A DNA stretch of 8,579 nucleotides, from the NCBI GenBank assembly GCA_041690535.1, contig JAWLHA010000114.1:1-8579 (forward strand), in the 5' to 3' direction. Under the pieces are notes generated by a model. The model searched no databases. It had not been told where the DNA came from and saw only the letters and a list, made by a program, of their open reading frames with translations. This DNA is from JAWLHA01 sp041690535 (GTDB lineage: Bacteria; Pseudomonadota; Gammaproteobacteria; Thiohalomonadales; Thiohalomonadaceae). The position numbers and the translations under genes were made by a program. Positions 1 to 5,663 of the stretch are shown in pieces; positions within the stretch are counted from its first letter, which is position 1, and each line of letters opens with the position of its first letter.

Positions 1-54
1 CAAGGACTTACGTCGCTCACAGCACGGCCGTGACGTTAGTATGTGTTCACCCTG
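1..54 (+). repeat. Right half of a MITE-like repeat, cut by the window edge
   Basis: This stretch is the reverse complement of 5480-5533 with one mismatch (T at 44 where the other copy predicts C). It consists of an 18-nt arm (1-18), a 19-nt internal segment (19-37) containing the palindrome CACGGCCGTG, and a 17-nt terminal repeat ending GTTCACCCTG (38-54). The other arm and any flanking target duplication would lie left of position 1, so completeness cannot be judged. Bases 7-14 (CTTACGTC) can pair with 31-38 area (GACGTTAG) apart from one mismatch, so the half-element can form its own hairpin. It sits directly upstream of the rpsP promoter region. Confidence 0.85.
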
Positions 55-128
55 GGTGCCTGGCACCGACGCCGGATGGATTTGCTGCGGTGTGTTAACG
101 AGGGCTACCCTTTTGCATCGGGTTGTCC

Positions 129-134
129 TACAAT
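129..134 (+). promoter_or_regulatory. Possible -10 box of the rpsP operon promoter
   Basis: TACAAT at 129-134 is one base from the sigma70 -10 consensus and is about 75 nt before the rpsP start. No convincing -35 is present at the right distance: the hexamer at 17-bp spacing is TACCCT, and TTGCAT (113-118) is only 10 bp away. The operon must have a promoter upstream of 208, and this is the best candidate I see, but it is weak by sequence alone. Confidence 0.3.
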
Positions 135-153
135 GTCGCGCTTAGTTTTGGCC

Positions 154-173
154 GGGTCGCCATATGGCGGCCC
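154..173 (+). promoter_or_regulatory. Hairpin in the rpsP 5' leader
   Basis: GGGTCGCCAT followed by ATGGCGGCCC forms a continuous palindrome with one G-T wobble; its core CGCCATATGGCG (158-169) is perfect. If transcription starts near 141, this folds in the leader RNA about 35 nt before the rpsP start. It has no U-tract, so it is not an intrinsic terminator. A role in ribosomal-protein feedback or mRNA stability is only inference. Confidence 0.4.
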
Positions 174-207
174 CGTTCGTTTGTAGAGGACGAGGATTCA
201 AGAAGCA

Positions 208-465
208 ATGGTAACCATTCGCCTGACGCGGGGCGGCGCCAAGAAGCGTCCCTTCTACCACATTGTTGTGACCGACAGCCGTAGCCGGCGCGACGGACGT
301 TTCATCGAGCGGCTGGGGTTCTTCAACCCCGTCGCCAACGGAAACGAAGAGCGTCTGCGCATCGATCAGGCCCGGGTTGACCACTGGCTCGCCCAGGGGG
401 CGCAGGCTTCCGATCGCGTGGCCCGTCTGCTGAAGGATGGGGCCAAGGCGCAGGCCGCCGCTTGA
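208..465 (+). CDS. rpsP: 30S ribosomal protein bS16
   Basis: An 85-residue small-subunit protein of the bS16 family, which binds 16S rRNA and is needed for 30S assembly. The N-terminus MVTIRLTRGGAKKRPFYHIV and the later DGRFIERLGFFNP stretch are the family signature, and the length matches (about 80-85 residues in gammaproteobacteria). The C-terminus runs out in an Ala/Lys-rich tail (KDGAKAQAAA), which is typical. The start is ATG at 208; purine-rich GAGG (192-195) and GAAG (202-205) precede it, neither at ideal spacing. It is the first gene of the conserved rpsP-rimM-trmD-rplS operon; rimM begins 52 nt after its stop. In E. coli ffh lies upstream; here the upstream 200 bp hold a repeat and a leader. 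Confidence 0.98.
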   Translation: MVTIRLTRGGAKKRPFYHIVVTDSRSRRDGRFIERLGFFNPVANGNEERLRIDQARVDHWLAQGAQASDRVARLLKDGAKAQAAA

Positions 466-517
466 GGCGTCCTGCCGCTGGTCGGCGACACGGCTGAGCC
501 CTTGAAGGGAGAGGCAG

Positions 518-1030
518 GTGGCAGCTGACCCGGAGTTTATCATCGTGGGCCGGGTTTCCGGCCTGTTCGGGGTGCGCGGCTGGGTGAAGGTCTACTCCTA
601 CACCGAACCGCGAGAGAACATCGTGACCTATTCGCCCTGGTATCTCCGTACCGAGGGGGGAGAATGGTCCACGCGGGAGGTGGTCGCGGGACATCGCCAC
701 GGCAAGGGCATCGTCGCCCAGCTGCGTGGTTGCGACGATCGCGATGCGGCGGCCGCGCTCCTGGGCGCGGAAGTTGCCATTCGGCGAGAGCAGTTGCCCG
801 AGACCGCGCCCGGAGAGTTCTATTGGAGCGACCTCGTCGGCCTGGAGGTCGTTACCCGCGAGGGTATGCTGCTCGGCAGGGTGGATCATCTGCTCGAGAC
901 CGGTGCCAACGATGTGCTCGTCGTCATGGGTGAGCGGGAGCGGCTGATCCCGTACATTGACGGCAGTGTGATCCTCGGGGTCGATCTCGAGGGTGGCCGG
1001 ATCGAGGTGGACTGGGATCCGGAATTCTGA
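518..1030 (+). CDS. rimM: Ribosome maturation factor RimM
   Basis: A 170-residue 30S assembly factor that acts in late maturation of the 30S head, where it contacts S19; it works cytoplasmically. The N-terminal RimM domain spans about residues 7-92 and contains the family motif GLFGVRGWVKVYSYTEP (15-31). A PRC-barrel domain spans about 98-168, opening with GEFYWSDLVGLEV (99-111) and including GANDVLVV (129-136) and LIPYIDG (143-149). The length equals the usual 165-185. The GTG start at 518 is supported by GGGAG (507-511) at 6-nt spacing; no in-frame ATG lies nearby. It is co-transcribed with rpsP and trmD; trmD starts only 4 nt after its stop, suggesting translational coupling. Confidence 0.97.
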   Translation: MAADPEFIIVGRVSGLFGVRGWVKVYSYTEPRENIVTYSPWYLRTEGGEWSTREVVAGHRHGKGIVAQLRGCDDRDAAAALLGAEVAIRREQLPETAPGEFYWSDLVGLEVVTREGMLLGRVDHLLETGANDVLVVMGERERLIPYIDGSVILGVDLEGGRIEVDWDPEF

Positions 1031-1034
1031 GTCC

Positions 1035-1778
1035 ATGCGTATCGATGTCATCACCCTGTTTCCGGGGATGTTCGACGCGTTGACCGGTTTCGGCATCACC
1101 CGACGCGCGGTCGAGCAGAAATTGTTGGAGCTGGTGCTGTGGAACCCTCGGGATTTCACCCATGATCGGCACCGCACGGTAGACGATCGCCCCTATGGCG
1201 GTGGTCCCGGCATGGTGATGCTGTACCAGCCCCTCTGGGATGCCATCGAAGCGGCCCGGGGGGCTTCGGAGAAGGAAGCCCGGGTGGGTTATCTCTCCCC
1301 CCAGGGTAGGGTCCTTGACCAGGCCGCCGTCCGGGAGTTGGCCGGTCGGGAGCGTCTCGTCCTGGTCTGCGGCCGGTACGAAGGGGTCGACGAGCGTCTT
1401 CTCGAAGCGGCCGTGGATGAGGAGTGGTCCATCGGGGACTATGTCCTGAGTGGGGGCGAGCTGGGTGCGATGGCCATGATCGATGCCTTGACCCGTCTGA
1501 TCCCCGGCGCATTGGGGCATGAGGATTCGGCGGAACAGGACTCGTTCAGTGGCGGGTTGCTGGACTACCCGCACTACACGCGCCCGGAGGTGATACAGGG
1601 GCGTGAGGTGCCCGGCATCCTGCTGAGTGGGCACCACCAGAGGGTGGCGCAATGGCGCCGCAAGCAGGCCCTAGGACGCACTTGGTTGCGTCGACCCGAT
1701 TTGCTTAAGGGCGTTTCGCTCAGCGAAGGCGACCAGGCATTGCTCGAGGACTACATCCGCGAGCAAAAGCGAAATTGA
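1035..1778 (+). CDS. trmD: tRNA (guanine-N1)-methyltransferase TrmD
   Basis: A 247-residue SPOUT-class enzyme that uses S-adenosylmethionine to methylate N1 of G37 in tRNAs with G36, preventing +1 frameshifting; it is essential in most bacteria. Visible motifs are VDDRPYGGGPGM (49-60), YLSPQGR (86-92), VCGRYEGVDER (111-121) and the trefoil-knot SAM site EEWSIGDYVLSGGEL (129-143). The catalytic pair corresponds to R154 and D169 of E. coli and falls at identical positions here (ALTR, DSFSGGLLD). I chose the ATG at 1035 because MRIDVITLFPGMF aligns exactly with the E. coli N-terminus; an earlier in-frame ATG at 993 would add 14 unrelated residues inside rimM. No good Shine-Dalgarno is seen, consistent with coupling to rimM 4 nt upstream. 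Confidence 0.98.
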   Translation: MRIDVITLFPGMFDALTGFGITRRAVEQKLLELVLWNPRDFTHDRHRTVDDRPYGGGPGMVMLYQPLWDAIEAARGASEKEARVGYLSPQGRVLDQAAVRELAGRERLVLVCGRYEGVDERLLEAAVDEEWSIGDYVLSGGELGAMAMIDALTRLIPGALGHEDSAEQDSFSGGLLDYPHYTRPEVIQGREVPGILLSGHHQRVAQWRRKQALGRTWLRRPDLLKGVSLSEGDQALLEDYIREQKRN

Positions 1779-1815
1779 ACGGTATAGAACAGGCGGATTT
1801 TTCCGGGAGCGTGTT

Positions 1816-2160
1816 ATGAGCAATATCATCCAAGAACTCGAAGCTGAGCAGATGAACCGCGAGGTGCCCCAGTTTGGGCCGGGCGACACCGTCGTGGTCC
1901 AGGTGAAGGTCAAGGAAGGCGATCGTGAACGCCTGCAGGCCTTCGAAGGCGTGGTGATTGCGAAGCGCAACCGCGGATTGAACTCCTCCTTCACCGTGCG
2001 CAAGATGTCCAGCGGTGAGGGCGTGGAGCGTGTGTTCCAGACTTACAGCCCCACTGTGCAGGGCATCGAGGTCAAACGCCGTGGCGACGTGCGTCGCGCC
2101 AAGTTGTACTACCTGCGGGGCCGCACCGGCAAGGCAGCACGTATCAAAGAGAAGCTCTAA
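1816..2160 (+). CDS. rplS: 50S ribosomal protein bL19
   Basis: A 114-residue large-subunit protein at the 30S-50S interface (E. coli bL19 is 115). Family features seen are the N-terminus MSNIIQELEAEQM, FGPGDTVVVQVKVKEGDRERLQAFEGVVIA, the GLNSSFTVRKMSSGEGVERVF block in its usual mid position, and the basic C-terminus of the YYLRGRTGKAARIKEKL type. The ATG at 1816 is preceded by GGGAG (1805-1809) at 6-nt spacing. It is the last gene of the operon, 37 nt after trmD; a strong intrinsic terminator follows at 2236-2271. A smaller hairpin (GAGCC 2166-2170 / GGCTC 2177-2181) sits just after its stop. Confidence 0.98.
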   Translation: MSNIIQELEAEQMNREVPQFGPGDTVVVQVKVKEGDRERLQAFEGVVIAKRNRGLNSSFTVRKMSSGEGVERVFQTYSPTVQGIEVKRRGDVRRAKLYYLRGRTGKAARIKEKL

Positions 2161-2192
2161 TCTCCGAGCCGGCGACGGCTCCGGTTCACGGT

Positions 2193-3995
2193 ATGACGCT
2201 GTATTTACGCAAGCGGCATGGGCCTGTGGACAAGGACGGGTGCCACCTGTTGGGTGGCGCCCGTTTTTTTTGTTGCGTGACGCTGCTCTCCTCGATCAGC
2301 ATCTCCCCTGCAGCGGCCTCACCGCTCGATGATGCGCTCGCGCTGGGTCGCGCCGGTGCACCGAGCCTGGCGCTCGACCTCATCGACGAGACCCAACCCT
2401 CTGCCGGCGAAGACCAGCAGGCGTGGATTTCCTACGAACAGGCGCGGCTCGACATTCTCGAGACGCGGGGCGACTGGAGCGCCATAGCGGCGCGGCTTGC
2501 AGCGCTTCCCACGGTGCTCCCCCAGGACTTCCGTATCTCTGCCGCCACACGCCGTGCAAAGGCGCTGTTGGCGTCCGAATCACCAGCCGAGGCGCGCCAC
2601 CTCCTCGCGACTCTGGTGTGGTCTGATGCCCCCTCTCCGGTGCAGCTTTCCGAGTGGCGGGCGTTGATCACGCAGACCTATCTCGCGGAGGGCCGGGCGG
2701 GTGATGCCTATCTGGCAATGCTTCGTTACCGTCAGGATTATGGCGACAGTGGCCTGAAGGACGCGGTTCTCGGTGCGCAGGTCCTCCTCGGCAACGGCCG
2801 CCCGGGCGAGGCGGCCACACAGTTGGAGCCTTACCGCAAGGAACCCGATGCCGCTGCACTGCTGCTACTGGCCGAGCTGCGCCAGGGGCGCAGTGCCCGG
2901 GAGGTGGTGCAGGCGGCAAGGCAGCGCATTCAATCGGTGGAGGATCGGCATACCGAACAGTTGCTGTGGGCCACCGTTGCAGAGGCGGCTTTTGTCCTGG
3001 GCGACTTCGCGAGCCAGGCCATCGCACTGGAGCATGTGCTCCAGGCGCAGCGTCAGGTGCCACTTCCCCACGGCGTGTTCCAGCTTGGGTCCGACGCGCT
3101 CTGGGAGGCGTACTTGGGCTATGCCAAAGGTGCCAGCAACCGGGAACAGTTGCTCATCGGTGACGATGAGGCGTGGTTTAGGGCCGCAGAGGCCGCCGGG
3201 CGGATGTATCCCATCCGTATGCGTTCGCTCCTTGCGTTTCTCGCCCACGAGGCGCAACGGCCCGAGGATCGGGAGCGGGCGCATCGGGCGCTGGCGGCGG
3301 AGTTGATGGGGCAGGATGGGCGGCTGGAGCTGGTGAGAACGCTTTACCTCGGGACGGCCCGGTTCGGCGGGCCGGACGCGTTGCCGATTGCGGCCCGGCA
3401 CCTGCTCGTGGATCAGGCCTTGGCGGAGGCGGACCTTGAGCTGGCCTCGGAGTTGCTCAAGGGGCTCGAGGCGGCGCCGGAGGGGGTGGACCCCTTTCTG
3501 TGGCAATTGCGCCGGGCCAAGGTATTTATCCTCGCAGCCAACTTCCAGAGTGCGGGTGAGTTGCTGAAGTTTCTGGTGGCAGGCAGCGGGAGTCAGCCGG
3601 GGGGACAGGTGGATCGGCTCGTGCAGTTGCTGTTCGACCTGCAAACCGTCGGCGAACACGACCTCGCGTGCAGCCTGTTCGAGGCACTGCTCGAGGGGCA
3701 CACGGATACGCAGTTTCGGCGCGAGCTGCTTTACTGGATGGGCGATTCGCGCTCCGCCCAGAAGCGCTATCGCGACGCGGCACGCCTCTACCTGCAGTCG
3801 GCCATCCACAATGGTGCCGGCGCAATGGACCCCTGGGCGCAGACCGCCCGATATCAGGCTGCCAAGGCCCTCAGGGATGCCGGGGAGAGCGAGGATGCCG
3901 CAAGGCTGTTTCGCCAGCTGTTGGCGGCCACCGATGATCGGGGGCGCCAAGCGGTATTACGCCGGGATTTGGAGCAGCTTCAGCTTCGCCGATAA
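2193..3995 (+). CDS. Exported TPR-like repeat protein, function unknown
   Basis: The longest frame codes for 600 residues; I do not recognise a named family. The body is almost entirely alpha-helical with tetratricopeptide-like helix pairs, for example around 160-188 (YLAEGRAGDAYLAMLRYRQ), 199-217 (GNGRPGEAATQL), 513-540 (GDSRSAQKRYRDAARLYLQS) and 546-580 (KALRDAGESEDAARLFRQLL). Such repeats usually scaffold protein complexes. A hydrophobic stretch at about 25-37 followed by SPAAAS suggests a Sec signal peptide and a periplasmic location. The start is uncertain: ATG 2193 has no Shine-Dalgarno and gives an unusually long basic N-region; TTG 2250 would give a classical signal peptide; GTG 2277 lies just after the terminator. 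The terminator at 2236-2271 is inside the frame. The gene ends 2 nt before ogt, suggesting a TPR-ogt-xerD operon. Confidence 0.8.
   Translation: MTLYLRKRHGPVDKDGCHLLGGARFFCCVTLLSSISISPAAASPLDDALALGRAGAPSLALDLIDETQPSAGEDQQAWISYEQARLDILETRGDWSAIAARLAALPTVLPQDFRISAATRRAKALLASESPAEARHLLATLVWSDAPSPVQLSEWRALITQTYLAEGRAGDAYLAMLRYRQDYGDSGLKDAVLGAQVLLGNGRPGEAATQLEPYRKEPDAAALLLLAELRQGRSAREVVQAARQRIQSVEDRHTEQLLWATVAEAAFVLGDFASQAIALEHVLQAQRQVPLPHGVFQLGSDALWEAYLGYAKGASNREQLLIGDDEAWFRAAEAAGRMYPIRMRSLLAFLAHEAQRPEDRERAHRALAAELMGQDGRLELVRTLYLGTARFGGPDALPIAARHLLVDQALAEADLELASELLKGLEAAPEGVDPFLWQLRRAKVFILAANFQSAGELLKFLVAGSGSQPGGQVDRLVQLLFDLQTVGEHDLACSLFEALLEGHTDTQFRRELLYWMGDSRSAQKRYRDAARLYLQSAIHNGAGAMDPWAQTARYQAAKALRDAGESEDAARLFRQLLAATDDRGRQAVLRRDLEQLQLRR
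2236..2271 (+). terminator. Strong intrinsic terminator of the rpsP-rplS operon
   Basis: ACGGGTGCCACC (2236-2247) pairs with GGTGGCGCCCGT (2253-2264) through 12 pairs with one G-T wobble, around a 5-nt loop (TGTTG), followed by an uninterrupted run of T to 2271. It lies 76 nt after rplS. It also falls inside the longest open frame of the next gene, so it either bounds that gene's true start or can attenuate it. Confidence 0.93.
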
Positions 3996-3997
3996 GC

Positions 3998-4471
3998 ATG
4001 TTTTTCTCCGCCGTCATCCCGACACCACTGCCAGGCGACTTGAGGCTCGGTATCGTAATGGAGGCGGGGGCGCTCGCGGCAGTGGAATTCCTCCCGCCCG
4101 CCCGGCCACTCCAGCCGGCTGCGTGCGAGGCCTCCTTGCGCTGCAGCGAAGCGCTGCGCGCCTACTTTTTCGATGGGTCGCCCTTGCCCCGGCTTTTGCT
4201 GCGCCTCTCCGGGACAGCTTATCAGCGCCGCGTGTGGCAGGCGCTCACAACCATTCCCCAGGGCAAGACGGTGAGCTACGGCCAGCTGGCGGGGCAGCTT
4301 GGCAGTGGTGCGAGAGCTGTGGCAGCGGCCTGCAAGGCCAATCCCATCCCCATCGTGGTCCCCTGTCATCGGGTGGTGGGGTCGAAGGGGTTGGGGGGGT
4401 ACATGGGGGCGAGTGGCGGCACCCCCGTCCAGTTGAAGCGCTGGTTGCTCACCCACGAGGGGGCGCTGTGA
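3998..4471 (+). CDS. ogt: Methylated-DNA--protein-cysteine methyltransferase (Ogt/MGMT family)
   Basis: A 157-residue suicide repair protein that transfers the alkyl group from O6-methylguanine (and O4-methylthymine) to its own cysteine. The C-terminal DNA-binding/catalytic domain spans about 73-157: TAYQRRVWQAL (73-83), IPQGKTVSYGQLA (86-98, Tyr95), the arginine finger region GARAVAAAC (R106), and NPIPIVVPCHRVVG (115-128) with nucleophile C123 and H124; the conserved Glu is in HEGAL (E154). The poorly conserved N-terminal domain is short, as in Ogt rather than Ada, and there is no AraC-type activator part. In the helix before the active site the usual AxGxNP is replaced by ACKANP, a minor deviation. 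The start at 3998 has no clear Shine-Dalgarno and lies 2 nt after the preceding stop, so coupling is likely. Its TGA overlaps the xerD GTG. Confidence 0.94.
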   Translation: MFFSAVIPTPLPGDLRLGIVMEAGALAAVEFLPPARPLQPAACEASLRCSEALRAYFFDGSPLPRLLLRLSGTAYQRRVWQALTTIPQGKTVSYGQLAGQLGSGARAVAAACKANPIPIVVPCHRVVGSKGLGGYMGASGGTPVQLKRWLLTHEGAL

Positions 4472-5370
4472 CGGCGGACCGGGGTGGGCAGGGGCTGGTC
4501 GAGCGCTTCCTGGACGCGCTGTGGCTCGAAGAGGGGCTCAGTGACAATACGCTCGCAGCATACCGCAGTGACTTGCAGCGACTTGCGGGCTGGCTGGACA
4601 GCCAGGGCTCCGGGTTGCAGCAGGCAGACAGGGCGGAACTCCTTGGCTATCTGGGTGCGCGGGCCGCAGAAGGCACGAAGGCGCGGACCACGGCCCGCAT
4701 TCTCTCCAGCCTGCGTCGCTTCTATCGCTGGCAGGCGCGCGAGGGGATCATTGCGGAGGACCCGACGGCCCGTATCGATGCGCCTAAACTCGGGCGTCCT
4801 CTGCCCAAGAGCCTGACCGAAGCGGAAGTGGAGCAATTGCTGGAGGCGCCGGAGGTGGACGGGCCTGTGGGCCAGCGGGATCGGGCCATGCTTGAGGTCC
4901 TCTATGCGACCGGGTTGCGCGTGTCGGAATTGGTCAACCTCACGACCGATCAGCTTAGTCTGCGCCAGGGTCTGGTCCGGGTCGTGGGCAAGGGAGGAAA
5001 GGAACGGCTGGTGCCCTTGGGCGAAGAGGCCTTGGGGTGGCTGGAACGCTACCTGCGGGAGGGGCGCGCCAGGCTGACTGGGGCAGTACCGAGCAACACG
5101 TTGTTTCCGACCCGAAGGGGCCAACCCATGACCCGGCAGGCCTTTTGGCAGCTCATCAAACGCTATGCCCTGAAGGCGGGGATCGATAAATCGCTCTCGC
5201 CTCACACCCTGCGCCACGCCTTTGCCACCCACCTGCTGAACCACGGCGCGGATCTGCGTGCCGTGCAACTGCTCCTCGGGCATGCGAGCCTCTCCACCAC
5301 GCAGATCTACACCTACGTGGCACAGGAACGGCTCAAGGCCCTCCATGCGGAGCATCATCCGCGCGGCTAA
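4468..5370 (+). CDS. xerD: Site-specific tyrosine recombinase XerD
   Basis: A 300-residue recombinase that, with XerC, resolves chromosome dimers at dif under FtsK control. The N-terminal SAM-like core-binding domain covers about 8-95 and the catalytic domain about 112-295. The catalytic set is complete: R151 (ATGLRVSEL), K175 (VGKGGKER), H246 and R249 (SPHTLRHAFATHLL), H272 (LLGHASLSTTQ) and nucleophile Y281 (IYTYV). These sit 2-3 residues after the E. coli XerD positions, and the ends SPHTLRHAFATHLLNHGADLR-like favour XerD over XerC. The GTG start at 4468 is chosen because GAGG (4457-4460) is 7 nt upstream, the length matches, and it gives a 4-nt GTGA overlap with ogt; the frame stays open further upstream but overlaps ogt. 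No phage or integron genes adjoin it, so this is the housekeeping recombinase. Confidence 0.95.
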   Translation: MTADRGGQGLVERFLDALWLEEGLSDNTLAAYRSDLQRLAGWLDSQGSGLQQADRAELLGYLGARAAEGTKARTTARILSSLRRFYRWQAREGIIAEDPTARIDAPKLGRPLPKSLTEAEVEQLLEAPEVDGPVGQRDRAMLEVLYATGLRVSELVNLTTDQLSLRQGLVRVVGKGGKERLVPLGEEALGWLERYLREGRARLTGAVPSNTLFPTRRGQPMTRQAFWQLIKRYALKAGIDKSLSPHTLRHAFATHLLNHGADLRAVQLLLGHASLSTTQIYTYVAQERLKALHAEHHPRG

Positions 5371-5469
5371 CGCCCGACCGACCGATCCCAGGCGCCCTCC
5401 TGCGGGCGCCGATCTGCCGGCACCTCGACACCCTCGCGACGGCCTCCGGTGAGAATTCCGGGCTAGCGC
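5371..5469. other. Intergenic spacer with one GC hairpin
   Basis: This spacer between xerD and the MITE holds no gene I can support. A perfect 7-bp hairpin, GGCGCCC (5391-5397) with GGGCGCC (5404-5410) around a 6-nt loop, lies 20 nt after the xerD stop. It has no T-run, so it is at best an mRNA 3'-end stabiliser or a weak termination site. Confidence 0.45.
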
Positions 5470-5479
5470 CTCAAGGGGG
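5470..5479 (+). repeat. Left target-site duplication of the MITE (CTCAAGGGGG)
   Basis: Ten bases identical to 5599-5608, lying exactly at the outer edge of the terminal inverted repeat. The pair brackets the palindromic element and indicates insertion with a 10-bp staggered cut. Confidence 0.85.
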
Positions 5480-5598
5480 CAGGGTGAACGCATACTAACG
5501 TCACGGCCGTGCTGTGAGCGACGTAAGTCCTTGAAAGCAGGCCGTCGACCGGCTTTCAAGGACTTACGTCGCTCTTGGGTGAGTATGCGTTCACCCTG
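5480..5598. mobile_element. MITE-like palindromic element, 119 bp
   Basis: The ends are perfect 17-bp inverted repeats: CAGGGTGAACGCATACT (5480-5496) and its complement (5582-5598). Inside them a second perfect 23-bp inverted repeat (5516-5538 with 5552-5574, core GACGTAAGTCCTTGAAAGC) surrounds a 13-nt centre containing GTCGAC. The arms differ between these blocks: 19 nt on the left (5497-5515, with CACGGCCGTG) and 7 nt on the right (5575-5581, TTGGGTG). Direct 10-bp repeats flank it exactly. It has no coding capacity, so it would have been moved by a transposase elsewhere. A 10-bp duplication with CAGGG ends recalls, from memory, ISAs1-family elements; this is inference. A REP/REPIN reading (GGAC followed by a hairpin, in inverted pairs) is the main alternative but does not predict the flanking duplication. 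Confidence 0.85.
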
Positions 5599-5608
5599 CT
5601 CAAGGGGG
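5599..5608 (+). repeat. Right target-site duplication of the MITE (CTCAAGGGGG)
   Basis: Identical to 5470-5479 and immediately adjacent to the right terminal repeat. Removing the element plus one copy would restore an uninterrupted spacer between xerD and the HD-GYP gene. Confidence 0.85.
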
Positions 5609-5631
5609 GGATCCCTCCGGCCAGTGGGGAC

Positions 5632-5637
5632 TATACT
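5632..5637 (+). promoter_or_regulatory. Possible -10 box for the HD-GYP operon
   Basis: TATACT at 5632-5637 fits the sigma70 -10 consensus at five of six bases and lies 27 nt before the gene start, leaving a short leader with the ribosome site. No recognisable -35 is found at 16-18 bp upstream (GGATCC region). The right end of the MITE is 34 nt upstream, so the insertion may have changed the upstream promoter context. Confidence 0.4.
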
Positions 5638-5663
5638 GTACGCGCGTCAATTTGAGGGCTGAC

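Noticed and set aside
993..1034. In-frame ATG upstream of trmD
   Set aside because: The 14 extra residues lie inside rimM and do not fit the TrmD N-terminus.
2865..3950. 361-codon open frame on the minus strand opposite the TPR gene
   Set aside because: No ribosome site or domain is visible, and it lies wholly within a better supported gene.
3811..4467. Open frame extending xerD upstream by about 219 codons
   Set aside because: It overlaps all of ogt, whose active-site motifs are clear, and would make XerD far longer than its family; the GTG at 4468 has a good ribosome site and right length.
4366..5559. 397-codon open frame on the minus strand opposite xerD
   Set aside because: It is antisense to xerD and the MITE, has Arg/Pro/Gly-rich shadow composition typical of GC-rich DNA, and no recognisable motif.
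5480..5598. The MITE as a bidirectional intrinsic terminator
   Set aside because: The palindrome is large but no T-run follows either end, and the flanking duplication is better explained by insertion.
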